A program made the position numbers and the translations under genes. A model generated the notes under the pieces. That model was not told the DNA's origin and made no database searches. It was given only the letters and a program-made list of their open reading frames with translations. A stretch of DNA of 64,000 nt from Phlebopus portentosus (Eukaryota; Basidiomycota; Agaricomycetes; Boletales; Boletinellaceae). The DNA lies in NCBI GenBank assembly GCA_037892935.1, contig JAYXKI010000005.1, positions 496,001-560,000 on the forward strand. The letters run 5' to 3'. Positions 11,066-19,976 of the stretch are shown here, piece by piece. Position 1 is the stretch's first letter, and every line of letters starts with the position of its first letter.

Positions 11066-13034
11066 CTACACCCTCGGGCGCGCAACGAAAATCGTATGCT
11101 GTCCACCCGTACAAACATCCTCCACAGTCCACTTCCACTCCTTCCTCCCATCCTCCATGAGGAAGAGCTCATCAAGCGTCGCGCTCCTCACCCTCCTCGG
11201 TGTCTTCTGCTCGCTCACCTTCCTCCCCAGGCCGAGCTCGCCGACGAGGCCAGTCCCCAGGCGTAGACGTGCCCCGAGGCGGAGAGTGCGAAGCTGTGAC
11301 GGGAGTCGGCGGATATGCGTTTCATTGGGTTCGCAGATGCGGAGCCGGGTAAGGTGGAGGATAAGGAGGAGGAGAATGGTGGAAGAGGAGGATCGGGGTT
11401 GGAAGGCGTCGGTAGTGGAGGGAAGCGGATGAGTGTGGGCGTTGAGATGCATTTGATTAGTCCTGAGCTGGAGTTGAGATTGACGACTCGCGATCGACCT
11501 CCGGATCAGAGGAGATGTAGGATATATATTCCTGAGGGAGTCCTGTTCCTTTCGACGAAGAAGGATCTACGTTTTGTTGCGCTTGTGCCAGCGCCTGCTG
11601 TTGTTCCTGTTGCTGCTGCAGTTGTTGCTGAGCGAGGGCAATCATCTCTGGATGGTCATCACCCAGGCCAAGCTCTGAAGCGTCACACCTCCCACATCCA
11701 TACACCGTCCCGTCATTTAGCAAAAACAGGCTATGATGCTCTCCTCCACAAATCTGAACAACTCTCCTCCCATTCCCAAGCACCTCCGGATCCAGCGCAC
11801 CAACACGCATCGGCAACCAAACAACATCTCTATCACCTTCATAATCCTCAGCAAACTGAACGCCAGTCTGGCGGAATGAGTTCAAGCCCCACGCATAGAC
11901 GACGCCATTCTCGTCTATCGCGAAAGAATGATACGCGCCAGCAGCAACACAGACCAGCCGTTGGATTAACAGCCGTGTAGGCACGAGTCCCATGATTTTG
12001 TGCCGCTCGACGATTTTGCGGCCCAGTTCGGCATGTTGGCCGTTGCCCCAGCAGTACACGATTCCGCGCTCGGAAAGAGCCAGTACGTGATTGGACCCGC
12101 AAGCGATTTGGACGAACCTCTCCTCCGAAAGGTGCGATATTGGCAGGGGGTCGAGTTGCGGGGCTGTCGAAGGGTCAGCGGCATTCTTAGGCTTGGACTT
12201 TGCCTTCGCCTTCCTTCGTGCTTTTTCCCTCTCTATGATAGAGGGAGGTTGGAAACCCAGCAGGCCATCAGCTGCCTATCACCACTGAGCACAAATATTC
12301 TCTTCGACATTAGGGAAGTAGACGTACGCGAAAGCAACCCCAGGCACGAATAGCGCCTTTGTCGGAGAGCGCGACACTGATGCTATCGCCCGCTGCAGCT
12401 TGCACGGCACGGAACCCTTCTTCGGCAAGTTTTGTTATAATCATCGGTGTGTATTCGAGGATCTCTGGGTCGATGAGTTGACCTGATGCGTCTGGGTCTT
12501 CGACGTTGGTCGTTTGACGACCAAGGGCGCCATGGTCGTTGACACCCCATGACCAGACCTACTCCATTAAAAGTTGTGGACTATGGAACGAAGAAACGAA
12601 GGAGAAAGCGATGGACGTACTCTACCCAACTCATCAATAACTAGGGAATGCATCCCACCAGCAACAGCACACTCGATCCCTGCACCTCTTTCAGCACCCA
12701 ACATATGGCTCTCGCCCTGAACAGCAATCTCAAACCAGACATGGAGCCTTGGTCGGTGAAGCTCGGTCGTGGCTTCCTCCGTCGAGCCCATCCCGAGCTG
12801 GCCGAAGGCGCCAGACCCGCAGATAAAGAGTTGCTTCGCAGGGCGCGGATGGGAGGCGAGTCGAGGAAGTGTATTCATTGGACGCAGCTCAGAGCTGCCA
12901 GAGGCACTTTGGAGAGCTTTGTGTTCACCAGCAATGCCGCCATGGCGGCTCCGAGTCCGCTTGTGAGCTGGACCTTGTTGAATAGCAACCAGGTCCGGAG
13001 AAGGAGAATGAGAACGCTTTTGTCGTTTCGACAT
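11066..13034 (-). CDS. RCC1-repeat protein (Ran guanine-nucleotide exchange factor type), 3' part frame-disturbed
   Basis: A seven-bladed RCC1 propeller, the chromatin-bound exchange factor for the Ran GTPase. Exon 1 (13034-12621) has a basic nuclear-type leader (MSKRQKRSHSPSPD, AHKRTRSRHG) and the first blade (QLFICGSGAFGQLGMGS). Exon 2 (12558-12328) gives VWSWGVNDHGALGRQT and AAAGDSISVALSDKGAIRAW. Exon 3 (from 12230) carries a Lys-rich insert, IACGSNHVLALSERGIVYCW, VAAGAYHSFAIDENGVVYAW and GEHHSLFLLNDGTVYGCG, then a Gln-rich stretch to a TAA at 11457. Blade sequence continues after that stop in another frame (SRHSFALSASGHVYAWG) and, from about 11250, in a third frame (ELGLGRKVSEQ ... TGGQHTIFVARPRV, stop at 11066). 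No GT-AG intron that I tried bridges these shifts. The gene is therefore either recently frameshifted, carries assembly errors, or has unrecognised introns. The identity is secure, the 3' structure is not. Confidence 0.7.
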
Positions 13035-13347
13035 CGAAGAAGACCGGAAAGTAACTTCCAGACGAAACTGCTTTTAATGAAGAGCCAGAGGCACTATGAA
13101 AGGCAAAGCAGAGACATGGCGGTCAAAGCTCGAGCCCAAAGAGCAAACAGCGCTAGTCCAAAAGACGCGCTAGATGGCTCGGAAAGAGCGGCGGCACAAA
13201 TTAGGTAATTTCTGACAATTCTTTGTGGTGTTTGTCCGCTTCATGCAAGCGCTCGACGGCATGGAGAGCCCGAAGTACATGGAGGGCGGTGTTGAACAAT
13301 CACTTTCTCCTCCAATTTACAGAATTTTTAGATGAGCGCTCCCGTAG
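13035..13347. other. Intergenic, 5' side of the RCC1 gene
   Basis: About 310 bases between the RCC1 start and the 3' end of the DUF6698-like gene. No gene or regulatory motif is recognised beyond its expected role as RCC1 promoter. Confidence 0.35.
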
Positions 13348-14919
13348 TCAAGGTTGTTTGGCCCTGCACGTGACCGGTTCTTCCGTTGTTTCCCATATCA
13401 TCAAGAGATCAGTTGCCACGGTGGAAGTTGTTGCTGAGGTCCAAACCTTTATACTTAGCTTCAAGGCGACAGATAGAGCCCCTTCCATGGCGCTCGAGAG
13501 CCCTCTGAGCAGAAGGGAAGATGCGACTGAAAGAAGATTCATTATATAAGACAATGATAAATAAACAAGGGTACTTACTCGTTCTACCAAGTAAGGAGCT
13601 CCTGAGCATAGCGGCGGATGTATGGGACTTCAGAAGCAAAAAAGGCCATGAGAGCATCATACATTTCGATGATTTCCGGGGCACAAGTGGCAGAGAACAC
13701 AGTTCGTGAGCTTAGTGCAAAATAAACCTACAATGCATCAATGTCGAAGTAAACAACAGGGAAGTAAATGCAGCATATGCACTTGAACTGCTATATAGGC
13801 AATTGAGGAGGGTGTGACCCCTTGCATTTCGTTTAGGGCCGCGTTGCCACATCTTGTAGCCCTAGAATGCGACGGATCCTCGACCTCAGCAGACGAAGGG
13901 CTCGTGAAGACCGCTCTGAAGGCCTAAAGGGGTTGTCAACATACAAGATGATTTGAATGATGAAAGGAGATACTTATCTTGACTAGAAGTTCATTCCTCA
14001 GAAGCCCATGAAGGGGCTCGTTGGCATAGTATCTACCGCCCTCATACATAAAAATACGATAGTCAGATCCATTCACCAAATGTTGTATGCCATCCTCGAA
14101 GATAGTTGCATTCCCGTCCCGAAGATGGACAATATACCTAAGAAAATACCAGTAAATCAACGTGTGGAAGAGGGGATGTAAAAAAATCTTACTCTTCTGT
14201 AAGAGCTTCTGCATCGACAGGACTCAGCAACTCGGCGATCGAGCGGTTGTTGAAGCCACATTTATGCTTCCGATCAAGATGTGGTACATGTTCACCATTA
14301 CGGTACTCAACCCAGGTGGGAACCAGACGCTTCAGCAAAATAGTGTCATCGCTACGGGCAAGCTGCTGTCCGTAGCGAATCTAAGCCATGGGAAGTAAAC
14401 AAGTATACTGAAAGAATTTGAATGTACAAACAGCCTCTGTAATTCCGAAGATAGCCTCCGGACCACCAGTCATAACAGCCTCGTGTATGACTGGATCCAT
14501 CCCTATGGAGGCATCATAAATATGGTGAAGGCATTCCTGACTGTCAATAAGCGTGAGTAACACGTGTAATGTACAATATCGAAAAGACCTTACTGAGTAC
14601 TGTAAGTAACAACACGGTTTTCCGATTCGTTGTTGGCGCGCTCGATGGCGGCATTGACAATCGCTGTGGGGGACTCCCAAGGGGCCTGAGTGCACGCCAG
14701 ATGGCGACCGCATCTGCCATAGCACGGAAAGTTCGACGACCTCCTATCACCGAATTCAACTGTTTGTTGTGCATTAAAAGAATATTGAGGCACTTACAGA
14801 GGACGGCGCCGACGCACGACAGGAATTTTGTCGATGGCCGAGCGCTTCTGGCCAGCGGACGTCATGTCATCAATGGATCCATTGGCGGGCTGAGTGGAAT
14901 TCGGTCTGTCGGATTGCAT
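13348..14919 (-). CDS. DUF6698-like Agaricomycete protein, at least 7 exons, possible splice-site defect
   Basis: The match is to the basidiomycete-restricted DUF6698 family of unknown function. From ATG 14919 (MQSDRPNSTQPANG) the exons read, in order: a CYGRCGRHLACTQA segment (family 'N.GRHFGRTV..L'), HHIYDASIGMDPVIHEAV, ARSDDTILLKRLVPTW, the long exon ending GLLRNELLVK, then AFRAVFTSPSSAEVEDPS, GVTPSSIAYIAVQ and VYFALSSRTVFSAT. These are the family's 'FTSPSS', 'SIAY.A.Q' and 'RFALSS' blocks in the right order and spacing. Donors are GTAAGT-like except after LLVK near 13978, where the expected GTAAGT reads ATAAGT. If that is not spliced, the frame ends a few codons later, so the gene may be dead. 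The C-terminus after 13600 is uncertain. A fragment of a close relative lies at 35.4 kb. Many fungal genomes carry this family in transposon-rich places. Confidence 0.6.
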
Positions 14920-15483
14920 GTTGGGCAGACTTGGAGCGCAAGGGGAGATCTTCGAAGAGAGTAAAAGAGACGACAGAGGGAGGACACAACAAAAATCGGG
15001 GTTGCATCTGCTGAGGGAACATTGCACGTCTGGGACGTACTTATATACTTTTTCTGCTCTCAAGAAAAACCGGTGCAACTTTCAAAGTTCAACCACAACC
15101 AAACCATCCCAACCCTCATGTGTGCGTGGTGTTAGTAAAAGGAGGTGGAATGACGCACCAAAAGCCCGATTCTATACATTGCTTATCAATGGGTAGAACT
15201 ATCTGAAATGGAGAGGATAATCTTGGGGAGTCGATGCATTTGAACGCCCAGACCAAATCGAAACAGAAAAAAGAAAAGAAAAGAAAACTTAGACTCCACG
15301 TCGACTTGTCACAGGACTTACTTCTGATGGACTTCGTCGTTCTTCCTGGCTGAAAGGACACCGGGAAATATGCAACAAAAGGGTTTTGTCATGAGTCTGT
15401 TGATTAGAGTTAGAATAGATTGACGTCGTACCTTCTTATCTACCACTCTGCTTTGCGCAATGTGAGTTGTCCCTAACAACACT
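14920..15483. other. Intergenic region with A-rich tract
   Basis: Contains the TATA-like site noted above and an AAAAGAAAAG-type purine run around 15265-15290. No credible gene is present before the ribosomal-protein relic. Confidence 0.35.
15041..15050 (-). promoter_or_regulatory. TATA-like box of the DUF6698-like gene
   Basis: Read on the minus strand, the site is AAGTATATAA, about 120 bases upstream of the ATG at 14919. It is placed by sequence and distance only. Confidence 0.35.
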
Positions 15484-15657
15484 CCCAACAGTGAACGCGT
15501 ACTTTTTCCGGCTTCAGGAGCGTTCCGCTGGCGGCGTAAGGGCCAGACCAACTACTATGCGTGCAAACGCCTGTTTACACAGCTGAAGAACAAGTACAAT
15601 GCGCCCAAGTACTGGCACTCTCACTACCTGAATCAAGGCGACTCCGAGTCCGCCTAG
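15484..15657 (+). pseudogene. Relic of ribosomal protein uL18 (RPL5)
   Basis: The plus strand encodes NAYFFRLQER, then in a shifted frame FRWRRKGQTNYYACKRLF and TQLKNKYNAPKYW. Eukaryotic RPL5 has, near its N-terminus, 'AYF.R.QV.FRRRREGKTDY.ARKRL..Q.KNKYN.PKYR', so the order and spacing agree over about 40 residues. A one-base loss near 15517 shifts the frame, two conserved residues are changed (C for R in YARKR, W for R after PKY), and similarity stops soon after, with a stop at 15655-15657. There is no start codon context and no rest of the gene. I infer a truncated copy, perhaps a partial retrocopy or a leftover of a duplicated segment. It ends about 40 bases before the retrotransposon insertion point. 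Confidence 0.55.
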
Positions 15658-15696
15658 CAATCAGGTCATCGTACATGGGTTCGTGGATGAGGTGAG

Positions 15697-15701
15697 TGGG
15701 C
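15697..15701. repeat. Target-site duplication, left copy (TGGGC)
   Basis: TGGGC directly precedes the 5' LTR and recurs directly after the 3' LTR at 28331-28335. A 5-bp duplication is the usual product of Ty3/Gypsy integrase and fixes the element ends. Confidence 0.92.
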
Positions 15702-17307
15702 TGTTACGAAAATTGTGGATATACAATGCGGCGTGGTATCAGACGCTTTACACACCGAATTATGCAGCCCAATCCAGAGCATTTCGAAAGGCTTCAAGGA
15801 CAGAATAGTGGAGGCGATTCTCGCCCACTAGTACAGCAAGGACCTGGGGAGGTCGCTGTGGAATATATTCAAGAGGAACCCGATCGACGATATTACGAGG
15901 ACGAACACGACAAAAGGGAGGACCCATACGATTTACAGCAAGGACTAGCTGGAATGCATATTGGACATACTCCTCCACCCGAGCAAAGCTATGTGGACAT
16001 GGAGGAACGGAACATCGCAAGATACGTGGAACTCCTGCAGAAGAGACGATATCGACATAGTGCAACCAGACGCTTTGTTCATGAAAGCCTGGTCTGTACA
16101 AACTGCTATTTGGCATACCAAAGGAGTTGGGTTCTTTCGGAGTGGCTCCTCAAGAACTTCGTGGAGCGCTTAGTAACTAGGGAAGGGGCCGATGTCAAGA
16201 TTCGGCATAAACCCGGACCCTCAGAACAAACGTTTGACCAACCATTACCGAACCGCGGAATGAGCGCATACGACCACGAGGTATCCGTATAGCTCGGCGA
16301 TAGGGATATCTATGCATTGAAGGTTGGCGTGAGAGCTTGGATCAATCAGCATCGTCACCAGACCTTGTGTCGAAACACTGCAGTGGAAGTCGATTGGCCA
16401 ATCTATTACAGGGCGCCATCGGACGTCGAAAGTCTTATCGAAGAAGCAACGGATCGAATGCTAGAAGCATGGGAACGATCGGAAGAAGGGGTTATTACAG
16501 TCGACGAATGGCGTGGGACGAATCACCTGGGAAGAAGATACAGGTTAACGTCGGGTACCGGACTACAATTCTCCAACATCAATATTGCGGCTAGGCACAG
16601 AAGGGTGTCTGCTAAATTTACACAGCCGCCAATGTTAATCTCCGAAGATCGGCAGGGGTTGCCGATTCCGAATCCCGAGATAATGGTCAGCCCCATGATG
16701 GAAGATTAAACGGCAGAAGCTCGGCTGGAGTAACGGAGCGCCGGCAAAGCGAGATCGCAGCACATGGAAGAAGTCTCTCATGGGAAGATTGGCGTTAAGG
16801 ATTAACATGTGATAGGAACGGAGATCGATAGAAGCCTGGGGAAAGCTTCTTCGGAATGGAAGGAAATTAGGGCCTGCCTAATAGGGAAGGAAGCAGTCGG
16901 TGGTGCAACCAGGAGTTTCGGTAGCACCACCAGAGTTGTCAGTGGTACTACAGACTCAAGAGAGTAGTAGTGACACCAGCTGAAACACATTGTCCTAACC
17001 AATAGCGAGGCATGGTCGGTAGTATTTGGTAGTCGGTAGTATTCAGTAGAAACTTTATTTAAGGCGCCAGCTGAGCGGGGTGTTGTCCCTCAGCAAAATT
17101 ATTTTGTACTCTCAATCATAACTGTACCCCTTTGATTGAACCTCTGCTCTACTGCTGAGTCAAGCTTGAGCCTATAGCTCGCTTCTTAGTAGTACATCTA
17201 ACCTTCGCTACTCTACTCTCCAATTATACATTGTCAGAAGGAGGAAGCAGGGACTTGTTCCGGTACGCTCGGACTAACCACCTCGTCCGAAAACGCCGGT
17301 CCTAACA
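15702..17307 (+). repeat. 5' LTR (1,606 bp) with internal ORF
   Basis: Starts TGTTACGAAAATTGTG and ends CGCCGGTCCTAACA. It aligns without gaps to the 3' LTR. Differences are at 16204, 16291, 16298, 16451, 16514, 16633, 16684, 16726 and 16746, all transitions and eight in CpG context. A TATA-like element (AACTTTATTTAAGG, about 17051-17064) lies in the last third, where the U3-R boundary is expected. Most of the first kilobase is open coding sequence. No obvious 18-base tRNA primer-binding site follows the LTR directly; a TGGGATAATC about 20 bases further on is only a weak candidate. Confidence 0.93.
15726..16709 (+). pseudogene. LTR-internal ORF, 5' copy, interrupted by one stop
   Basis: This is the same reading frame as the intact ORF in the 3' LTR (26749-27732). 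Here codon TGG is TAG at 16290-16292, splitting the 327-codon frame into about 189 and 138 codons. Other changes against the 3' copy are Q to R, two T to M and three silent ones. The protein is hydrophilic, contains no recognised domain, and is described under the 3' copy. The frame before the stop is also open a few codons upstream of ATG 15726, across the left element boundary, by chance. Confidence 0.75.
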
Positions 17308-17669
17308 TTATAATTTTGCTCCAATCCTGGGATAATCAATCTTGCTGTTTCATAGTGCAATACCCACTATTGATCAGTAAGTATTGCTCTGCCCCGGGAG
17401 GGTTTCTTCTGTGCCTGTAAATACAGTTAGCTGATCACCGATAAGCGTATCGTCGACGGCTAAAGCAGGCTTACACACTCCATTGGAGTTTTGTTAGAGC
17501 GCTCCATACATTCGAAGAAGAAGTCAATTCGGCGTTTCGCACGATAAACTTCTATCGAGGTAAGAAGCACTCAAACACCCCTATCCTAGAACCCTACCGG
17601 TCGGTTATACTATCCGCCCTGGAGCTTCGAATCACCGCTGAAAGACACGAAAGAGTTGGGAGGAAGTTC

Positions 17670-18362
17670 TTGCTTGTGCATGCGGACAACCTATTGAATG
17701 GACACAGTTTCAATTGGGAGGCACTCAGGGGTCCAACGCCAGTTGAAGAAGAACTACTCGCTCTGTGTCAGGAATATAAAGCGTTCGAATACACCCTACT
17801 CGAACATTCTCATTTCCTCCACCAAGTCCTACTACAGGTTTATCAAGGCAACTATACTACTGTGAAACAACTATGTCACCGATGGAACTGTGGCAAGTTG
17901 GTTGGTCTAGTCTCTGGCTTACACTCTGCATCATCTGGTTTTCTTCCATGGTATACGTCATTGCTCAACAACTCCGAGGTCGAATCGGCCTTCTTCGAGG
18001 CTTTGGAACGCTATGGACGTGGATGGAATGGCAAGACAACGAAAGAGGTTCCCCATTCCGTCGTGCCGGTCGGAGATTTCTACTCCAAACTCAACGACTG
18101 GCAGTTCCTCAACCCGGACCTGGAGAACGTATGGAATCCGCTCTGGCACGCATCAGCGAACGACTCGACAGTCTACACGGACGCTTGGACTGAATGGTCA
18201 GTACTGACGGGCAACCCAACCAAGTTGTCTCCGCCCTGCGACACGCCATCATCGACCTCGACAATCGACTTACTAGCATTGATCGGTCCCTCAGAACTCT
18301 CACAGCTACTGTCGCTCGACTCTACGACATGGGCTCTCAATACTCCGAGAACCTTACCGTAG
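17670..18362 (+). CDS. Retrotransposon pre-gag ORF A, 230 codons, function unknown
   Basis: First long frame after the 5' LTR. The frame is already open from about 17453 (VNSAFRTINFYRGKKHSN and onward) but the first ATG is 17670 (MLVHADNLLNGHSFNW). The sequence is protein-like, with Trp- and Leu-rich segments (FEYTLLEHSHFLHQVLLQVY, VVPVGDFYSKLNDWQFLNPD). I see no zinc knuckle, protease or capsid signature. From about 18130 the adjacent frame becomes the better one (MESALARISERLDSLHGRLD) and continues as ORF B, so A and B may make one protein through a -1 frameshift or a splice; no classical slippery heptamer stands out. Such coding capacity before gag is not normal for Ty3/Gypsy. Alternatives are a captured host gene or a divergent matrix-like domain. 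Confidence 0.55.
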   Translation: MLVHADNLLNGHSFNWEALRGPTPVEEELLALCQEYKAFEYTLLEHSHFLHQVLLQVYQGNYTTVKQLCHRWNCGKLVGLVSGLHSASSGFLPWYTSLLNNSEVESAFFEALERYGRGWNGKTTKEVPHSVVPVGDFYSKLNDWQFLNPDLENVWNPLWHASANDSTVYTDAWTEWSVLTGNPTKLSPPCDTPSSTSTIDLLALIGPSELSQLLSLDSTTWALNTPRTLP

Positions 18363-19780
18363 AAGGACAGACATTGGGGGAGTTTCTGGTGCATATTCAG
18401 GGACACGTCGGAGATGCAATAGCTGAGGCAGTCATCACCAACCTCAGGCGAGAAGGCGAACAGCGGGACGTACGGATCAACTACGCGTTTGGTATTCTTC
18501 AGGCTCGTATTCTGGGAGCTGTAACAATGGCCATTCAGGGCAGTCAATCAGCCCTTGCTCAACAAGTGGTCAACTCCCAGCAAGAGATTATTCGGCTGAC
18601 TGGTACGGACTTCCTGCAGTTACACACGCAGGCTAGCTACCTGGTCGAACAGGTCGAGGCTATTCGAGCCCGGATCAGCAATGCCGAGGAAGAACTCGCG
18701 GCCCAGTACTCAATCACGGAAGGCATTCGTCGGATCCAACAAACAATTAGGCTTCGTCAATCCTATCTGACGCAGCGAGCTAGACGAGGAGGGGCAAGGT
18801 TGAGCCCTGACTCCCCGCTGCAAGGTAGAGGCCTAGGTCTAGCTAGCCACTTCGAAAGCGTGAGCTCGGACTCTGACGACGACCAGATGCCCAATCTGAT
18901 CCCAGCAAGTGAACGTTTTGTGGATCAGATGGTTGAGATCATTCGCCAGAGCAGGGAACCAGGAGGAACGGACACTCGAACAGGACAACCATCGTCGCAG
19001 TTGCGACAGCAGGCAGTAGAAGTCGGAAGGAGCTATGTCGCTGAGGTAGTTGCGGAAAGAGGGCTGGTAGCGCCTACTGCGCTCGCCCAAGAGGAACAGG
19101 AAGTCGAAGAAAGCATCGAAGTTGATGAAGATCTCCCGGACTACGTCTCCACAGAAACGCAACCCGGAAGCCTGGACCAGCAAGCAGAAGAACTGCTGAG
19201 GGAGGTGATTCCCGAGTCGCCACAGCCCTGGCCATCCAACGACGGATGGGGACCGCCTCCGGATGCTGGGAAAGCATGGGAGGCGGATAACACAGCGGAA
19301 ACGGGTCATGGCATGGGAATCCGGGAGCTCATGTGGAATGAGCAGGGAGAACTCGTCGAGGGAGCGATTCAACGGCTGGGATGGAATGGCCACTACGTCG
19401 AAAGGAACCACATTCAATACCCGCACCAGGACTCGCCGCCAGGATCGCCTACTCCAAGTGCTCTTGAGCTTGAGGAGAGAGAAGCAAGGCTCCAGGCGGT
19501 CAGTGAGTACTCCCCAGACTCTGATTATATCTATGATCCTATCATTTGTCCTAACAGCTGCCCTATACCATCGGACTCTCTCGACATACGAGAGGGACCA
19601 CCGAGGCAGGGGGTAGCGAACATGGCGATGGTAGTTTGGGTGCGAGGTAACAACGTAGAAGAGCCAACCAGCGAAGATCAAGAGTACTTCGATGCGAACG
19701 ACGAATGGGAGACAGAAGAGGAAAGCGAGGAACACGAAAGCGGCGAGGAACGATACGAAGCTCAGGAAGAAAGGAGATAG
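18194..19780 (+). CDS. Retrotransposon pre-gag ORF B, 528 codons, coiled-coil and acidic
   Basis: Overlaps ORF A by 169 bases in another frame. In its own frame it continues upstream to 17873 with a single TGA at 18191-18193 just before its ATG (GAC TGA ATG); a CGA to TGA change would explain that stop. Residues 1-200 are helical with heptads (IIDLDNRLTSIDRSLRTLTA, SYLVEQVEAIRARISNAEEE), then an Arg-rich hinge (RARRGGARLSPD), then an acidic Pro/Glu/Asp C-terminal half (EEQEVEESIEVDEDLPDY). A coiled coil followed by an acidic tail suggests self-assembly, as in a structural Gag-like protein, but no family is recognised. It ends 196 bases before gag. Base composition is similar to the rest of the element. 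Confidence 0.6.
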   Translation: MVSTDGQPNQVVSALRHAIIDLDNRLTSIDRSLRTLTATVARLYDMGSQYSENLTVEGQTLGEFLVHIQGHVGDAIAEAVITNLRREGEQRDVRINYAFGILQARILGAVTMAIQGSQSALAQQVVNSQQEIIRLTGTDFLQLHTQASYLVEQVEAIRARISNAEEELAAQYSITEGIRRIQQTIRLRQSYLTQRARRGGARLSPDSPLQGRGLGLASHFESVSSDSDDDQMPNLIPASERFVDQMVEIIRQSREPGGTDTRTGQPSSQLRQQAVEVGRSYVAEVVAERGLVAPTALAQEEQEVEESIEVDEDLPDYVSTETQPGSLDQQAEELLREVIPESPQPWPSNDGWGPPPDAGKAWEADNTAETGHGMGIRELMWNEQGELVEGAIQRLGWNGHYVERNHIQYPHQDSPPGSPTPSALELEEREARLQAVSEYSPDSDYIYDPIICPNSCPIPSDSLDIREGPPRQGVANMAMVVWVRGNNVEEPTSEDQEYFDANDEWETEEESEEHESGEERYEAQEERR

Positions 19781-19976
19781 GCCCTGGTTTAGAGCTGAGA
19801 GCTTGCCAGGAGGAAGGAAGACGCCCAAGAACCGACCGGGAGGAAGGGTAAGGTGGCTAGTTGGAAAGCGGAGGTGGTACTCGCTGGATAACTTAGCTAC
19901 TAAACCATGTATTATTGTAATGCGCTGAATGAAGGTGATACTCATAAAAATGTTGGTTGAATTCGTCTAGGTCATT

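Noticed and set aside
10623..11160. Short frames between the Smr-like and RCC1 genes
   Set aside because: T-rich 3' untranslated-type sequence with no motif; unlikely to be genes.
18839..19945. Long minus-strand frame (368 codons) opposite pre-gag ORF B
   Set aside because: It mirrors an acidic, Gln-rich plus-strand gene; the protein is Phe/Leu/Arg rich with no motif, and the plus-strand frame fits the element's direction.
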